Shown: one piece after another, positions 25,127-34,776 of the stretch
Position numbering within the stretch: position 1 is the stretch's first letter
How the letters are laid out: each line of letters begins with the position of its first letter
DNA from: Nostoc sp. NMS7
GTDB lineage: Bacteria; Cyanobacteriota; Cyanobacteriia; Cyanobacteriales; Nostocaceae
Assembly: GCF_017115085.1 (NCBI RefSeq)
Contig: NZ_JABXKJ010000207.1
Coordinates: 16,784 to 67,621 of the forward strand
DNA length: 50,838 nucleotides
Direction: 5' to 3'
Translations under genes and position numbers: made by a program
Notes under the pieces: generated by a model
What the model was told of the DNA's origin: nothing
Databases searched by the model: none
What the model saw: only the letters and a program-made list of their open reading frames with translations

Positions 25127-25732
25127 CTATTTGAGATTCAGAAGTTGAAGCAGATTTTGAAGCTTCAAATTATTCCAACTCAAAGCTACTGAAGTTTCAA
25201 TAGTTAAATTTCCTTCTTTAAGGTTAGTAATCAAAGCAGAACCATTTTCAAGACTATAGAAAAGGTCATCTAAAAGCTGCAATTGATTTCGAGGAAGAGT
25301 ATAGTAAACCTGATTATTTTCAATTCTAACCTCTTTTGGTAAAGCTCCATTGGGAAGTTTACCTCCCAAAAATGTTGTCCAACCTGCAATCAGGTAACGG
25401 TAAACTACCGATTCAGTCTCAAACTGAGGGGGTTTCAATAAGCGAAGTTCTCCTTCCAGGTAATCTTCATGAAGAGTTATTTTCTCAGGAGTAAAATGTA
25501 ATTTGACTTGAATTTTATTGTACTCTATTGTCGCAATAAGTCCTTCCTCAGAGTGTGGTTCTAAGCTTTTTAATTGCTCAACTCTAGATTCGGCTTGTTG
25601 ACAGAGAAGTAAAACCGTTTTTTTTGTCAAAGTCAACTGTTTAGCTCCTGAACTAAACAGAATGTATTCTTCTAGACTTTTTTTTAGAAATTCTCTAGAC
25701 TTCTGAAACGTTGCTGTAATTTTTTCAAACAT
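25127..25732 (-). CDS. Hypothetical protein, 201 residues
   Basis: Not recognised. Residues 1-60 are helical and basic with a leucine-rich segment (KKTVLLLCQQAESRVEQL); the middle is beta-rich (IEYNKIQVKLHFTPEKITLH), and the last 60 residues contain ENNQVYYTLPRNQLQLLDDL and a Leu-rich end. No signal peptide or clear membrane helix. The even composition and full-length frame suggest a real protein. It lies downstream of ftn2 on the same strand, 208 bases apart, so it may or may not share its transcript. Confidence 0.65.
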   Translation of the reverse strand: MFEKITATFQKSREFLKKSLEEYILFSSGAKQLTLTKKTVLLLCQQAESRVEQLKSLEPHSEEGLIATIEYNKIQVKLHFTPEKITLHEDYLEGELRLLKPPQFETESVVYRYLIAGWTTFLGGKLPNGALPKEVRIENNQVYYTLPRNQLQLLDDLFYSLENGSALITNLKEGNLTIETSVALSWNNLKLQNLLQLLNLK

Positions 25733-25940
25733 AATGCTCTGCGAGAAATATTTAGGTTTCCATTTATAAGTATTCCCATATAATTTGCAGGAATCATCAC
25801 GTTCGGACGACGATTTTTTAAAGTTGGCTTTCCAAAGCTATACAATATTTGTCTTGTTATATTGTTGACTTGTCAAATTACTTAATTGTTAAAGCCTTTC
25901 AAGGTAACGGTTCAGCGCTGGAGTAAGTCGTAAACATCGC

Positions 25941-28247
25941 CTAAAAATTAAAACTTATCTCATTGACAACAGATATACTCTGAATACGCCATTTACCTAG
26001 TTGTCGAATCAAATCATACCGAACTCGCAAATTCTCTTTAGAAGAGTTTTTAAATTGACCATTTTCATATAACTGCATCGTTTCCTTCACCGTAGCTTCC
26101 ACTGCACCACGATCTGCAAATAAATCAATTTTCTCTACAGATTCCACCTTCAAGCTATGGTCGTACTTGCGGTAACGGTTGTCTGACCTATCCTGTTGAG
26201 CAATCAGCCGCCATTGAGACAAAGCTGAACCAGTTAAAATCTGCTCTAAATTATTAATCTGATGATTCGTCCCTAAAGCTTCGGCTTTGGTAGATAGCCA
26301 AGTCCGAATGACTTCCTCTGCCATTGCATCTGTTAAAGGACCTTCTAGTGATTGTAGTTTACTGTTTGGATCAGGAATAGATATTGGTGGTTGATTTATT
26401 TGTATAAATAACTCTGAACCACGTATAGATGGTGTAGGGAAAAACAGATTTTTTAACCATCCAAAAGTTGTTGTGGCTAACACCCAGAAAACTAATATAC
26501 TCACCAAAGAAATAAACACTCTCCATACCAGCCGTGTTTTACCTTCTATGGTGTTAGCAAAGGTTCGCCGCCGCCGAGGACGACGAGGACGATTATCTGG
26601 TACACCCTCTCGGCTAGCAGATTGAGTAGGTTTTCTCCGCCTCCGCTTTTGATTATTACCGGGTGGAGCAGTCTTACCTGAACCGTTTAAATGCTGATTA
26701 GTGCTTCTACTCATGCGTTCGGCAGTAGGAACCTCGGATTTTACACTCTCAGATGAATTCCATCTCAGTGGTGATAAGTTTGAATATTCAGGTGTTTCTC
26801 TTGTTGGTGTTTCTGGCAAATCTAAGTCAGGTGTTCTGCTGTGATTAAATTTTCCTGAACTCCTAGTTGAATTGTTGGGGAAAGGGGGATTATTTCTCTG
26901 GGGTTGGGGAAAATACTGGGGGTTAATTATAGCCCATTCATTAGTTGTTTCTGCATCCGTTGGCAGTGCTTCTAAATAAGCTTGCACCTGTTGGTTAGCA
27001 AAGTAATCTTTTAGGAAAGCTTGCTGGTTTGCTAAATCTCGAAAATGTGGAAATACTTCGTGTTGCAACCACTGTTCTGTATATAGACACAGCCCCGGTA
27101 ACAAATCTGGAGAGTCCTGAGATTTTTCCCGAATAAAAGCTAAAGCTTCGTACTCCTGACTAAGTTCTAAAACACGAGTTGCTTCTTCAGTCTGTCCCAA
27201 GAGTAACGCACATAGCGACTGTTCTAAATGTACGTCTTGGCGCTTGCCCAGACGCATGAGCATTTGCCTTGCTTGACGAATTAAAGCAGGTTGCCGTTGA
27301 GCAAATCCCCGTGCTATCAATGCATAAACAGCTAAATAAGTGGCAACAGCAGAAGGACGTTTGCTTTGGGCTTCAAATAACTTATGCTGCTCTGCGACTG
27401 TTAAGTGGTTGCGTAACTGCTGGATAAATCGGAGAAAGTCATCTATATTTAAACCAGAGTCATCATTGCTCGTGCCATCAATCCCACCACGATCTTCTAA
27501 GAGGTTTTGCAATAATTCCAAGCCTTGGTGTCGTTCGGCAGTCTTCTCTTGAGGTAGTGCCAGCAACTCCAAAATTCGATATGGTCGCAATTTGTAAAGA
27601 TCCGCCTGAATTTCCGCCTGTACACTAGAGAACAAACCTTCGCGGGCTAGCAGTTCTTGACCAGTTTCTAAGGAGATGGCGGCATTTTCATAGTGGCCTT
27701 GCTGCCACTGTTCCCGACCTAATTCTAGACAGGCAAAGGCAACAGTGAGAACAACATCGGGATGTTCAGCGCTTTGGTGTATTTCTTCGTCTACTAAATT
27801 ATGGCCTTTTCTTGCACTTGTAGGACTATTTTTATTTACCAAGTAGGGACGACCTAGTTTGAGTACAAGTTCGTATTCCCCCAACTCTTGCAAAATTAAT
27901 AAAGCGCCAACTAATTCCTCTTGGGTAATTTCGATGCCCAGACTCTGGGTGTCAGTACCTCTTTTGGTGCTTTCTGTGCGATTTTCCAGTGCTACTGCGG
28001 CAGCAGCAAGGTTATCAGGGTCATAGGCGTGGGCAAGATAAAGCTGATCGTAGGTACTGCGTTGTTTTGGATCTGATAAAACCACGTAAGCTTCTTCTAT
28101 GAGTTGTTTACGAGAAGAAATTGCAGCCTGAGAATACTCACGTCGTGGCAATTGGACAATGCGATCGCTATATGCCTGTCGCAATTGTTCATCACTTGCC
28201 GCTAACGGTAGTCCTAAAATTCGGTAGTAATCTAGCGGAATTCGCAC
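25941..28247 (-). CDS. ftn2: Cell-division protein Ftn2 (ZipN, ARC6 homologue)
   Basis: 768 residues. A J-like domain occupies residues about 5-70 (DYYRILGLPLAASDEQLRQA, ending SDPKQRSTYDQLY) but lacks the HPD motif needed to stimulate Hsp70, as in chloroplast ARC6. A long helical region follows, then an Asn/Pro/Arg-rich linker (about 440-570), one membrane helix (about 575-597) and a C-terminal IMS/ARC6-like domain (about 635-768). In cyanobacteria the protein anchors FtsZ at the division site and organises the divisome. Cytosolic N-terminus, periplasmic C-terminus. ATG at 28247. Confidence 0.93.
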   Translation of the reverse strand: MRIPLDYYRILGLPLAASDEQLRQAYSDRIVQLPRREYSQAAISSRKQLIEEAYVVLSDPKQRSTYDQLYLAHAYDPDNLAAAAVALENRTESTKRGTDTQSLGIEITQEELVGALLILQELGEYELVLKLGRPYLVNKNSPTSARKGHNLVDEEIHQSAEHPDVVLTVAFACLELGREQWQQGHYENAAISLETGQELLAREGLFSSVQAEIQADLYKLRPYRILELLALPQEKTAERHQGLELLQNLLEDRGGIDGTSNDDSGLNIDDFLRFIQQLRNHLTVAEQHKLFEAQSKRPSAVATYLAVYALIARGFAQRQPALIRQARQMLMRLGKRQDVHLEQSLCALLLGQTEEATRVLELSQEYEALAFIREKSQDSPDLLPGLCLYTEQWLQHEVFPHFRDLANQQAFLKDYFANQQVQAYLEALPTDAETTNEWAIINPQYFPQPQRNNPPFPNNSTRSSGKFNHSRTPDLDLPETPTRETPEYSNLSPLRWNSSESVKSEVPTAERMSRSTNQHLNGSGKTAPPGNNQKRRRRKPTQSASREGVPDNRPRRPRRRRTFANTIEGKTRLVWRVFISLVSILVFWVLATTTFGWLKNLFFPTPSIRGSELFIQINQPPISIPDPNSKLQSLEGPLTDAMAEEVIRTWLSTKAEALGTNHQINNLEQILTGSALSQWRLIAQQDRSDNRYRKYDHSLKVESVEKIDLFADRGAVEATVKETMQLYENGQFKNSSKENLRVRYDLIRQLGKWRIQSISVVNEISFNF

Positions 28248-29282
28248 AGCCTACTTCCCCTGCACCGTGATCAACATAATTCACCTAGAGCGTTCCAGGA
28301 CTGTAAAACCGTGCCATAATGCCGTGTAAAATTTACTCTCTAAGTGTATATTGCAACAACTTGTTTTGTACCTTTACGAAATTTTGAGTCACATTCTAGT
28401 ACAAATTTTTTACTTTCGCCTAGAAAGCCTCACTCTTTTGTCTTAATTCTTAGTATTTTTGTTTAACACAACTATTATCAGCCTTCGATAGCACAAACCA
28501 CAACCACCGCTTTTAGTGACGACATAAATGTTGTGGCTGCAAGAATCTATTGATGATTGATTTTTTCGGGACTTTCCCAGTCGCCAGTCACTAAAATACC
28601 ACTATTGGGGGTTGACCCTGATAACATGAGAAAAAAATAATATCATAATTAACATTTAATTACAATTACCTATTTGGATATAGATATTTGGGTCTTTTTT
28701 TAAATTGTTAATGGATATGCAGAAAGTAGTCTATCTTGATTGCTAGTCTATGAAAGGGAATAGTGAGAGAGAAAAACCCAAAGCGCCAGATATTGCCGGT
28801 TAGCGTCAAATCCTCACGGGGCATGGGCTGAAAAGTTAAAAATCAAAAATTAAAAATTTAGGTATTCCCTAAGACCTTTTTTGGTGCATAAATAAAGTTT
28901 GATTGTTGAGTCTTACAAACGCTAGCCTGTTAAAAGCTGAGTTGTTATCAGACCAACTTATTTAAGGAACAGGCGATCGCTGGTAGACAAAAGCAATAAA
29001 TCTAAGCGGTGTTGTAGTCATAAAATCAAACTGCCTACCGAAGGTGGACGGCTGTGCGGGTTCTTCCTTGAGAAGATAAAGATCGCAAGACCAGAGACGC
29101 TGTGTAAGACTCAGACCGGATTTGGTTTTGGTATTCAGCAATGAATACACAAGGGCAGAGCAACGGCAATCAGACGCTACGCATAGCGTCTTTAAAACAG
29201 AAGCCTACACTAATACTTCGTATACAGTGTAGGTATTTCATGACGATAACTTTAAGTTGTACAACACGAATACTCAAAAATA
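28248..29282. other. One-kilobase intergenic region upstream of pdhA and ftn2
   Basis: Divergent region between ftn2 and pdhA without a supported gene; the 62-codon minus frame at 28962-29150 looks accidental. I see a short palindrome AGACGCTACGCATAGCGTCT at 29173-29192 and AT-rich tracts at 28630-28700. Both promoters must lie here. The length leaves room for an unrecognised small RNA. Confidence 0.45.
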
Positions 29283-30317
29283 ATGGTTCAAGAGCGTACT
29301 TTACCCACATTTAATCCTGCTACTACTCACATTACTAAGGAAGAAGCCTTATGGTTGTATGAGGACATGGTTTTAGGGCGCTTGTTTGAAGACAAGTGCG
29401 CTGAAATGTACTATAGGGGAAAAATGTTTGGTTTTGTCCATTTGTACAACGGTCAAGAAGCCGTTTGCAGTGGTGTTGTGCAGTCAATGCGACCGGGTGA
29501 AGATTTCGTTTGTAGTACCTACCGCGACCACGTTCATGCTCTGAGTGCGGGTGTACCAGCAAGGGAGGTAATGGCAGAATTATTTGGCAAAGCCACAGGT
29601 TGCAGCAAAGGGCGCGGTGGCTCCATGCATATTTTTTCTGCTGAACATCGCATGCTGGGTGGCTATGCTTTTGTGGCTGAGGGAATTCCTGTGGCGGCTG
29701 GAGCGGCTTTTCAAAGCAAATACCGCCGGGAAGTGCTAGGAGATAAAAATGCTGACCAAGTGACAGCTTGCTTTTTTGGCGACGGTGCGGCTAATAATGG
29801 TCAGTTTTTTGAGACACTAAATATGGCAGCCCTATGGAAACTGCCAATTCTGTTTGTAGTCGAAAATAATAAGTGGGCCATTGGTATGTCTCACGAGCGA
29901 GCGACTTCCCAACCAGAGATTTATAAAAAAGCCAGTGTATTTAACATGGTGGGCGTGGAAGTAGATGGCATGGATGTTCTAGCAGTACGAGCCGTGGCTC
30001 AAGAAGCTGTAGCCCGTGCCCGTGCAGGTGAAGGGCCAACATTAATTGAGGCACTTACTTACCGCTTCCGGGGTCACTCCTTGGCTGATCCTGATGAAAT
30101 GCGAAGCAAAGCTGAGAAAGAATTTTGGTTCGCCCGTGACCCAATTAAGAAGTTAGCAGCTTATTTGCTGGAGCAAAATCTGGCGGATGAGGAAGAACTC
30201 AAAACAATTGATCGTAAAATTCAGGATGTGATCGACGAAGCAGTTAAATTCGCCGAAAGTAGCCCGGAGCCAGACCCCAGCGAATTATATCGTTTCGTTT
30301 TTGCAGAAGACGAGTAA
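29283..30317 (+). CDS. pdhA: Pyruvate dehydrogenase E1 component, alpha subunit
   Basis: 344 residues. Thiamine diphosphate motif [20 protein letters not shown] with the closing VVENN; regulatory-loop region [23 protein letters not shown]. Together with the beta subunit (encoded elsewhere, as usual in cyanobacteria) it decarboxylates pyruvate and passes the acetyl group to the E2 lipoyl domain, making acetyl-CoA. The start ATG at 29283 follows the AT-rich leader directly; no strong ribosome site is seen. Confidence 0.96.
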   Translation: MVQERTLPTFNPATTHITKEEALWLYEDMVLGRLFEDKCAEMYYRGKMFGFVHLYNGQEAVCSGVVQSMRPGEDFVCSTYRDHVHALSAGVPAREVMAELFGKATGCSKGRGGSMHIFSAEHRMLGGYAFVAEGIPVAAGAAFQSKYRREVLGDKNADQVTACFFGDGAANNGQFFETLNMAALWKLPILFVVENNKWAIGMSHERATSQPEIYKKASVFNMVGVEVDGMDVLAVRAVAQEAVARARAGEGPTLIEALTYRFRGHSLADPDEMRSKAEKEFWFARDPIKKLAAYLLEQNLADEEELKTIDRKIQDVIDEAVKFAESSPEPDPSELYRFVFAEDE

Positions 30318-30319
30318 CA

Positions 30320-30367
30320 GAGTTAGGAGTTAGGAATTAAAAGTTATGAATTTTTAACTCCTAACTC
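30320..30367. terminator. Hairpin of AACTCCTAACTC repeats behind pdhA
   Basis: GAGTTAGGAGTT (30320-30331) pairs perfectly with AACTCCTAACTC (30356-30367); the arm is followed by a further ACAACTCCTAACT. It begins three bases after the pdhA stop. The AACTCCTAACTC unit also appears at 21101 and 44785. It may end pdhA transcripts, but no U-tract follows. Confidence 0.5.
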
Positions 30368-30404
30368 ACAACTCCTAACTATCCCTAAACTCAGGACTAA
30401 ATTT

Positions 30405-31274
30405 GTGTTTAGCATTGCAGTTCAACAGCAACAATACAAAACCTACATTCTTTCTGACGAAGCCGCTGGTTCTCAATTGGAAGTCGTACCAGAACGCGGT
30501 GGTATTATCACCCGTTGGCGCATTCAAGGGCAAGAAATTTTCTACTTAGATACTGAACGCTTTACTCATCCTGATTTGAGTGTCAGAGGTGGGAATCCAA
30601 TTTTGTTTCCTATTTGTGGCAATCTACCAGATAATATTTATACTCACAATGGGCTACAGTATACTCTCAAACAACACGGTTTTGCCCGTGAATTACCGTG
30701 GTCAGTAACAGAACAAAAGACTGGAGATAAAGCTAGTCTAACTATTGTTCTTAATAGCAACGAGCAAACTAAGGCAGTTTATCCTTTTGATTTTCAGCTG
30801 GCTTTCACCTACGAACTTCAAGGTAATACCCTAAAAGTCCGCCAGCAGTATAAAAACTTGTCATCCACATCAATGCCCTTTTCAGCTGGTTTCCATCCCT
30901 ACTTTCTGTGTGGTGATAAAACTCAGTTGGAGGTGGAAATTCCCTCTAAGCAGTATCAAGATAATCAAACTAAGGAAATTCACTCTTTTGACGGCAATTT
31001 CGACTTTAACCGTGATGAAATTGATTTCGCCTTTGGACAGCTAACAACTCAATCGGCTACTGCGATCGACCGCAGCCGTCAGTTAAAACTCACTTTGGAT
31101 TATGATCATTTCTCTACTTGGCTGGTATTTTGGACAGTCAAAGGCAAAGAATTCTACTGTCTAGAACCGTGGAGTGCCACGCGTAACTCTCTCAATACTG
31201 GTGAAAACCTGACTGTGTTAGAACCAGGAGCCAGCTACACGGCATCTGTGGGGTTAACCGCAGATTTTTTCTAA
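30405..31274 (+). CDS. Aldose 1-epimerase-family (galactose mutarotase-like) protein
   Basis: 289 residues with the mutarotase beta-sandwich: GNPILFPICGNLPDN, QHGFARELPWSV, SAGFHPYFLCGDK, FWTVKGKEFYCLEPWSA. His and Glu of the expected active site (HGFAR, GFHPYF, LEPW) are kept. Closest in type to the YeaD/GalM-like hexose-phosphate mutarotases; it should interconvert anomers of a sugar or sugar phosphate. Start is GTG at 30405, as no ATG lies in frame nearby. It is 88 bases after pdhA and may be a separate unit. Confidence 0.85.
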   Translation: MFSIAVQQQQYKTYILSDEAAGSQLEVVPERGGIITRWRIQGQEIFYLDTERFTHPDLSVRGGNPILFPICGNLPDNIYTHNGLQYTLKQHGFARELPWSVTEQKTGDKASLTIVLNSNEQTKAVYPFDFQLAFTYELQGNTLKVRQQYKNLSSTSMPFSAGFHPYFLCGDKTQLEVEIPSKQYQDNQTKEIHSFDGNFDFNRDEIDFAFGQLTTQSATAIDRSRQLKLTLDYDHFSTWLVFWTVKGKEFYCLEPWSATRNSLNTGENLTVLEPGASYTASVGLTADFF

Positions 31275-31335
31275 ACCGCTTTACAAATCTACAGATGTTT
31301 ATGCTATGATGGCAAAGTTGCGAAATGCAGCGAAA

Positions 31336-31407
31336 GGGTCGCTAACTCAACGGTAGAGTACTCGGCTTTTAACCGATTAGTTCCGGGTTCGAATCCCGGG
31401 CGACCCA
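31336..31407 (+). tRNA. tRNA-Lys (anticodon TTT)
   Basis: A full 72-base cloverleaf: acceptor GGGTCGC/GCGACCC with discriminator A, D arm with GCTAACTCAACGGTAGAGT, anticodon loop CTTTTAA with TTT, and T arm CCGGGTTCGAATCCCGG. CCA is not encoded. Confidence 0.97.
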
Positions 31408-31778
31408 TATAGAAGTTGATTAATTGATATGAGATGGCGATCGCACCTTGATGGTAAAATATCAGAGGATTTGTCAGAGCTTAGTGCCTTGAGATTGAAG
31501 CGATCGCTTTCAGATCACCATCTTGGATACTGCGCTACCAAAACTAGTAGTTGTAGGGTAGCTTAATGTACAGCAATATAGAGCAAGTATGAGGCATAGT
31601 ACAGCAGTAGAGAGCGAGTATAGGTCATATTTATAGTAACTGTGGTGTAAAGTTTTTCAGCATAGACACACGACACTAGTTATAATTTCCTATAAGTTGA
31701 AAAAACTCTTAAGATTTAGCGTGATTATAACGCTTCTCTCATACCAACTAGCTAACAACCACATTAGGAGGACTATCT
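31408..31778. other. Leader region of the aldolase gene
   Basis: No gene. Contains two HIP1-type sites and a 31-bp imperfect tandem duplication beginning GTACAGCA (31568 and 31599) in the upstream half of the region. The fba ribosome site AGGAGG at 31766-31771 is the strongest in the window, 7 bases before the ATG. Confidence 0.5.
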
Positions 31779-32858
31779 ATGGCGCTTGTACCACTGCGGC
31801 TGCTGTTGGATCACGCAGCTGAAAACGGTTATGGCATCCCAGCTTTCAACGTTAACAATTTGGAGCAGATTCAGGCGATCATGAAGGCTGCTGTCGAGAC
31901 AGATAGCCCCGTAATTTTGCAAGCTTCACGCGGCGCTCGTAATTATGCAGGAGAAAACTTCTTACGCCACCTGATTTTGGCAGCAGTAGAAACCTATCCT
32001 CAGATTCCCATTGTCATGCACCAAGATCATGGTAATGCTCCTTCTACCTGCTACTCAGCAATGAAGAACAACTTCACTAGCGTCATGATGGATGGTTCTT
32101 TAGAAGCTGATGCTAAGACCCCCGCTAGCTTCGAGTACAACGTTAATGTTACCCGCGAAGTTGTAAATGTAGCTCATGCTTTGGGTGTCAGCGTTGAAGG
32201 TGAACTCGGTTGTTTGGGTTCTCTAGAAACTGGTGCTGGCGAAGCTGAAGATGGTCACGGGTTTGAGGGTACACTTGACCACTCTCAACTCTTAACTGAC
32301 CCCGATGAAGCTGTTGACTTCGTAGAAGCAACCCAAGTAGATGCTTTGGCTGTTGCCATTGGCACAAGCCACGGTGCTTATAAGTTTACCCGCAAGCCGA
32401 CTGGGGAAATTTTGGCAATCAGCCGCATTGAAGAAATTCACCGCCGTTTGCCCAACACCCACTTGGTAATGCACGGTTCCTCCTCTGTACCGGAAGATTT
32501 GCTTGCACTGATTAACCAGTATGGTGGTGCAATTCCTGAAACCTACGGCGTACCTGTAGAAGAAATCCAAAAAGGTATCAAGAGCGGTGTACGTAAGGTA
32601 AATATTGACACCGATAACCGTTTGGCTATTACGGCTGCTGTACGCGAAGCTTTAGCTAAAAAACCAGAGGAGTTTGACCCCCGTCACTTCCTCAAGCCTT
32701 CTATTACATATATGCAGAAGGTTTGTGCTGAACGCTATCAGCAATTTGGCACTGCTGGCAACGCAAGCAAGATTAAGCAAGTTTCTTTGGAAGATTTTGC
32801 TGCTAAGTATGCTAAAGGTGAACTCAACGTTGTTACCAAGACAGCTGCTAAAGTTTAA
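31779..32858 (+). CDS. cbbA: Fructose-bisphosphate aldolase, class II (CbbA type)
   Basis: 359 residues. Zinc/catalytic motifs: [40 protein letters not shown] and [11 protein letters not shown]. This longer class II form is the Calvin-cycle and glycolytic aldolase of cyanobacteria (fructose 1,6-bisphosphate, also sedoheptulose 1,7-bisphosphate, from triose phosphates). AGGAGG seven bases before the ATG and a clean terminator at 32931 point to a highly expressed single gene. Confidence 0.96.
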   Translation: MALVPLRLLLDHAAENGYGIPAFNVNNLEQIQAIMKAAVETDSPVILQASRGARNYAGENFLRHLILAAVETYPQIPIVMHQDHGNAPSTCYSAMKNNFTSVMMDGSLEADAKTPASFEYNVNVTREVVNVAHALGVSVEGELGCLGSLETGAGEAEDGHGFEGTLDHSQLLTDPDEAVDFVEATQVDALAVAIGTSHGAYKFTRKPTGEILAISRIEEIHRRLPNTHLVMHGSSSVPEDLLALINQYGGAIPETYGVPVEEIQKGIKSGVRKVNIDTDNRLAITAAVREALAKKPEEFDPRHFLKPSITYMQKVCAERYQQFGTAGNASKIKQVSLEDFAAKYAKGELNVVTKTAAKV

Positions 32859-32930
32859 TTTTGACAGCAAATAAATAGTAGCACTGTGCTACTATACTTC
32901 TAAAAGACTGAGGATTCTTATATAGGCATA

Positions 32931-32954
32931 AACCGGGCGGTTACCCGGTTTTTT
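32931..32954 (+). terminator. Terminator of cbbA
   Basis: AACCGGG (32931-32937) and CCCGGTT (32944-32950) form the stem around CGGTTA; TTTTT follows at once. It lies 73 bases past the stop of cbbA. Beyond it (32967-33050) is a GGGCATGGGGCAT-type low-complexity tract. Confidence 0.9.
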
Positions 32955-33053
32955 GTTTTATTTCCAGGTAATAGGCATTGGGCATGGGGCATGGGGCATT
33001 GGTCAATCAATATATCAATAGTTCTTCTTCACTTACCCCCTGCTCCCCAGCGC

Positions 33054-33866
33054 CTAGAATACCCGATGTTGTAAAGAGGGCATTTGACGGCGGACTTGTT
33101 CGAGCCTAGTGGGGTTGATTTGGGCGATCGCAATTCCCGGTTTTTCCCCAGCATCGGCTAAAATTACGCCCCAAGGGTCGATAATGACCGCGTGTCCGTG
33201 GGTTAGACGGCGATCATAGTTATTGCCTGTTTGGGCAGGAGCAATGACATAGGCGGTATTTTCTATGGCTCTGGCTTGTAGTAGTACTTGCCAGTGATCT
33301 TTGCCAGTAAAGGCGGTAAAGGCGGCGGGAATAAACATCACATCGGCTCCCTTCTCTGCCAGATGACGATACAGTTCCGGGAAGCGGACATCATAACAAA
33401 TAGAAAGCCCTAAATTACCAAGTTTTTCTGAGGAATACACGGGCGGTAGTTGCGTACCAGCTACAACGGTGCTGGATTCCCGATAGGTATTGCCGTCGGG
33501 GACATCAACATCAAATAAGTGTACTTTGTAGTAGCGGGCAAGTTCTTCACCGTTTGGGTCGATGAGTAAAGTGGTGTTATAAACTTTGCCTGTATTGTCT
33601 ACTGGAAGTGGAAAGCTGCCGCCCAAGATCGTAATTTGAAAGCGTTGAGCCATTTTTTTGAGAAAATTTTCACTTTCACGAGCGATCGCATCGCCTTGGG
33701 CGAGTTTGTCTTTTTCTTCTCCCATATAGGAAAAGTTTTCTGGTAAACCTACCAATTGGGCACCTTGACGCACGGCAAGCTCGATTAATTCTTCTGCCTG
33801 TGCCAAATTTTTGTGTAGATCAGGCACACTGGTCAATTGAATAGCGGCGGCTAAATAAGACTTCAT
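33054..33866 (-). CDS. Carbon-nitrogen hydrolase (nitrilase family, Nit1/Nit2-like amidase)
   Basis: 270 residues from the internal ATG at 33866; a longer frame to 34010 adds 48 residues without family character. Catalytic triad Glu in LPENFSY, Lys in YYKVHLFD, Cys in LSICYDVRFPELYR. The overall pattern (GGSFPLP, VYNTTLLIDPNGE, HGHAVIIDPWG) is that of the Nit1 branch, which hydrolyses deaminated glutathione as a metabolite-repair step, or related omega-amidases; the exact substrate is not proven. Monocistronic, located downstream of trxA on the same strand. Confidence 0.85.
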   Translation of the reverse strand: MKSYLAAAIQLTSVPDLHKNLAQAEELIELAVRQGAQLVGLPENFSYMGEEKDKLAQGDAIARESENFLKKMAQRFQITILGGSFPLPVDNTGKVYNTTLLIDPNGEELARYYKVHLFDVDVPDGNTYRESSTVVAGTQLPPVYSSEKLGNLGLSICYDVRFPELYRHLAEKGADVMFIPAAFTAFTGKDHWQVLLQARAIENTAYVIAPAQTGNNYDRRLTHGHAVIIDPWGVILADAGEKPGIAIAQINPTRLEQVRRQMPSLQHRVF

Positions 33867-33972
33867 AGATTCAACAACGAACAGTTGATTTATGGAAGAG
33901 AGATGATCAGAATATATCGTTACTTCTAGAAAAGTCCTAAAAATATTCTGAATCCAAAAGTGTATACAAATG

Positions 33973-34019
33973 TAAACAAGTTTGAGAGACGGGAATTTCG
34001 CGTCTCTCAAACTTGTTTA
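33973..34019 (-). terminator. Long hairpin, probable terminator of trxA
   Basis: A perfect 19-bp stem: AAACAAGTTTGAGAGACG and its exact complement (33974-33991, 34001-34018, extended by T-A at the ends) around GGAATTTCG. It lies 65 bases beyond the trxA stop. The GAGACG/CGTCTC part links it to the dispersed GACGCG palindromes. Confidence 0.7.
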
Positions 34020-34083
34020 TAAAAATTAACCTCAAGTTAGAACAAAATGGATAACTCAAGAGGATTTTATTGCCGATTGAGTT

Positions 34084-34407
34084 TCAAAGATACTTTTCGA
34101 GAGTGGAAGCTAATGTACTTTTAGGCACTGCGCCGACCACCATATCCACTTTTTGTCCACCCTTAAAAATCATTAATGTGGGAATGCTGCGGATGCCGTA
34201 CTGACTAGCAACATTAGGATTTTCATCTGTATTGACTTTTACGACCTTTATTTGACCTTTGTACTGTTCGGAGATTTCATCGACAACAGGAGCTACCATA
34301 CGGCATGGTCCGCACCAGGGTGCCCAAAAGTCAACTAAAACAGGTACATCGCTGTCGAGTACTTCTTGCTTGAAACTAGAATCGGTAACTTGTGCGGCTG
34401 TTGACAT
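34084..34407 (-). CDS. trxA: Thioredoxin (m-type)
   Basis: 107 residues from ATG at 34407, [16 protein letters not shown]; an upstream in-frame TTG (34425) is unlikely. Active site [10 protein letters not shown], cis-Pro in [14 protein letters not shown] cytosolic thiol-disulfide reductant, reduced by ferredoxin-thioredoxin reductase or NTR in cyanobacteria, regulating Calvin-cycle and other enzymes. This is the standard bacterial/m-type form. Confidence 0.95.
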   Translation of the reverse strand: MSTAAQVTDSSFKQEVLDSDVPVLVDFWAPWCGPCRMVAPVVDEISEQYKGQIKVVKVNTDENPNVASQYGIRSIPTLMIFKGGQKVDMVVGAVPKSTLASTLEKYL

Positions 34408-34776
34408 GCCTAAAACCTTCGCCAATAATATCAGAGCTTGGTGAAAATTCTACCATAGCAAAAACATCAGCTTTGGAGTAGAGGATGTACATTTGCAAAG
34501 AAGCTCTCTTATTTTATTTACAAACATAAGGAACCGCCCGAACAATAGTCCGGGCGGAGTGTGGTGTGAGGAGTGAACGGAAACATGCGTCTCCGCTATC
34601 TCTATTGTAGGTGACATATCAGATTTTTCCAGCAATTGTTTAGGGGGCTGGAAAAATTTATTCAAGAATTAGGTATTGGGCATTAGGCATTGCATTGGGC
34701 ATTGGTTATTCTCCTTGTCCCCCCTTGTCTGCCTTGTCTCTCTTATCCGCCATGCCCTATGCCCCATGCCCCAATT
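34408..34776. other. Intergenic region with a hairpin and low-complexity repeats
   Basis: No gene. A hairpin CCGCCCG (34534-34540) with CGGGCGG (34551-34557) may end the guaB3 transcript coming from the right, although it lies about 220 bases past that stop and lacks a strong U-tract. 34670-34776 is a GGGCATT / CATGCCCCATGCCCC low-complexity repeat. The trxA promoter must lie near 34410-34530. Confidence 0.5.

Noticed and set aside
28962..29150. 62-codon minus-strand frame upstream of pdhA
   Set aside because: No ribosome site or family match; likely accidental in a long promoter region.
33867..34010. 48-residue N-terminal extension of the nitrilase-family protein
   Set aside because: The family begins at the internal MKSYLAAAIQL; the extension runs into the trxA-side hairpin and has no conserved features.
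34408..34425. TTG start giving thioredoxin six more residues
   Set aside because: The ATG at 34407 gives the normal 107-residue m-type length.
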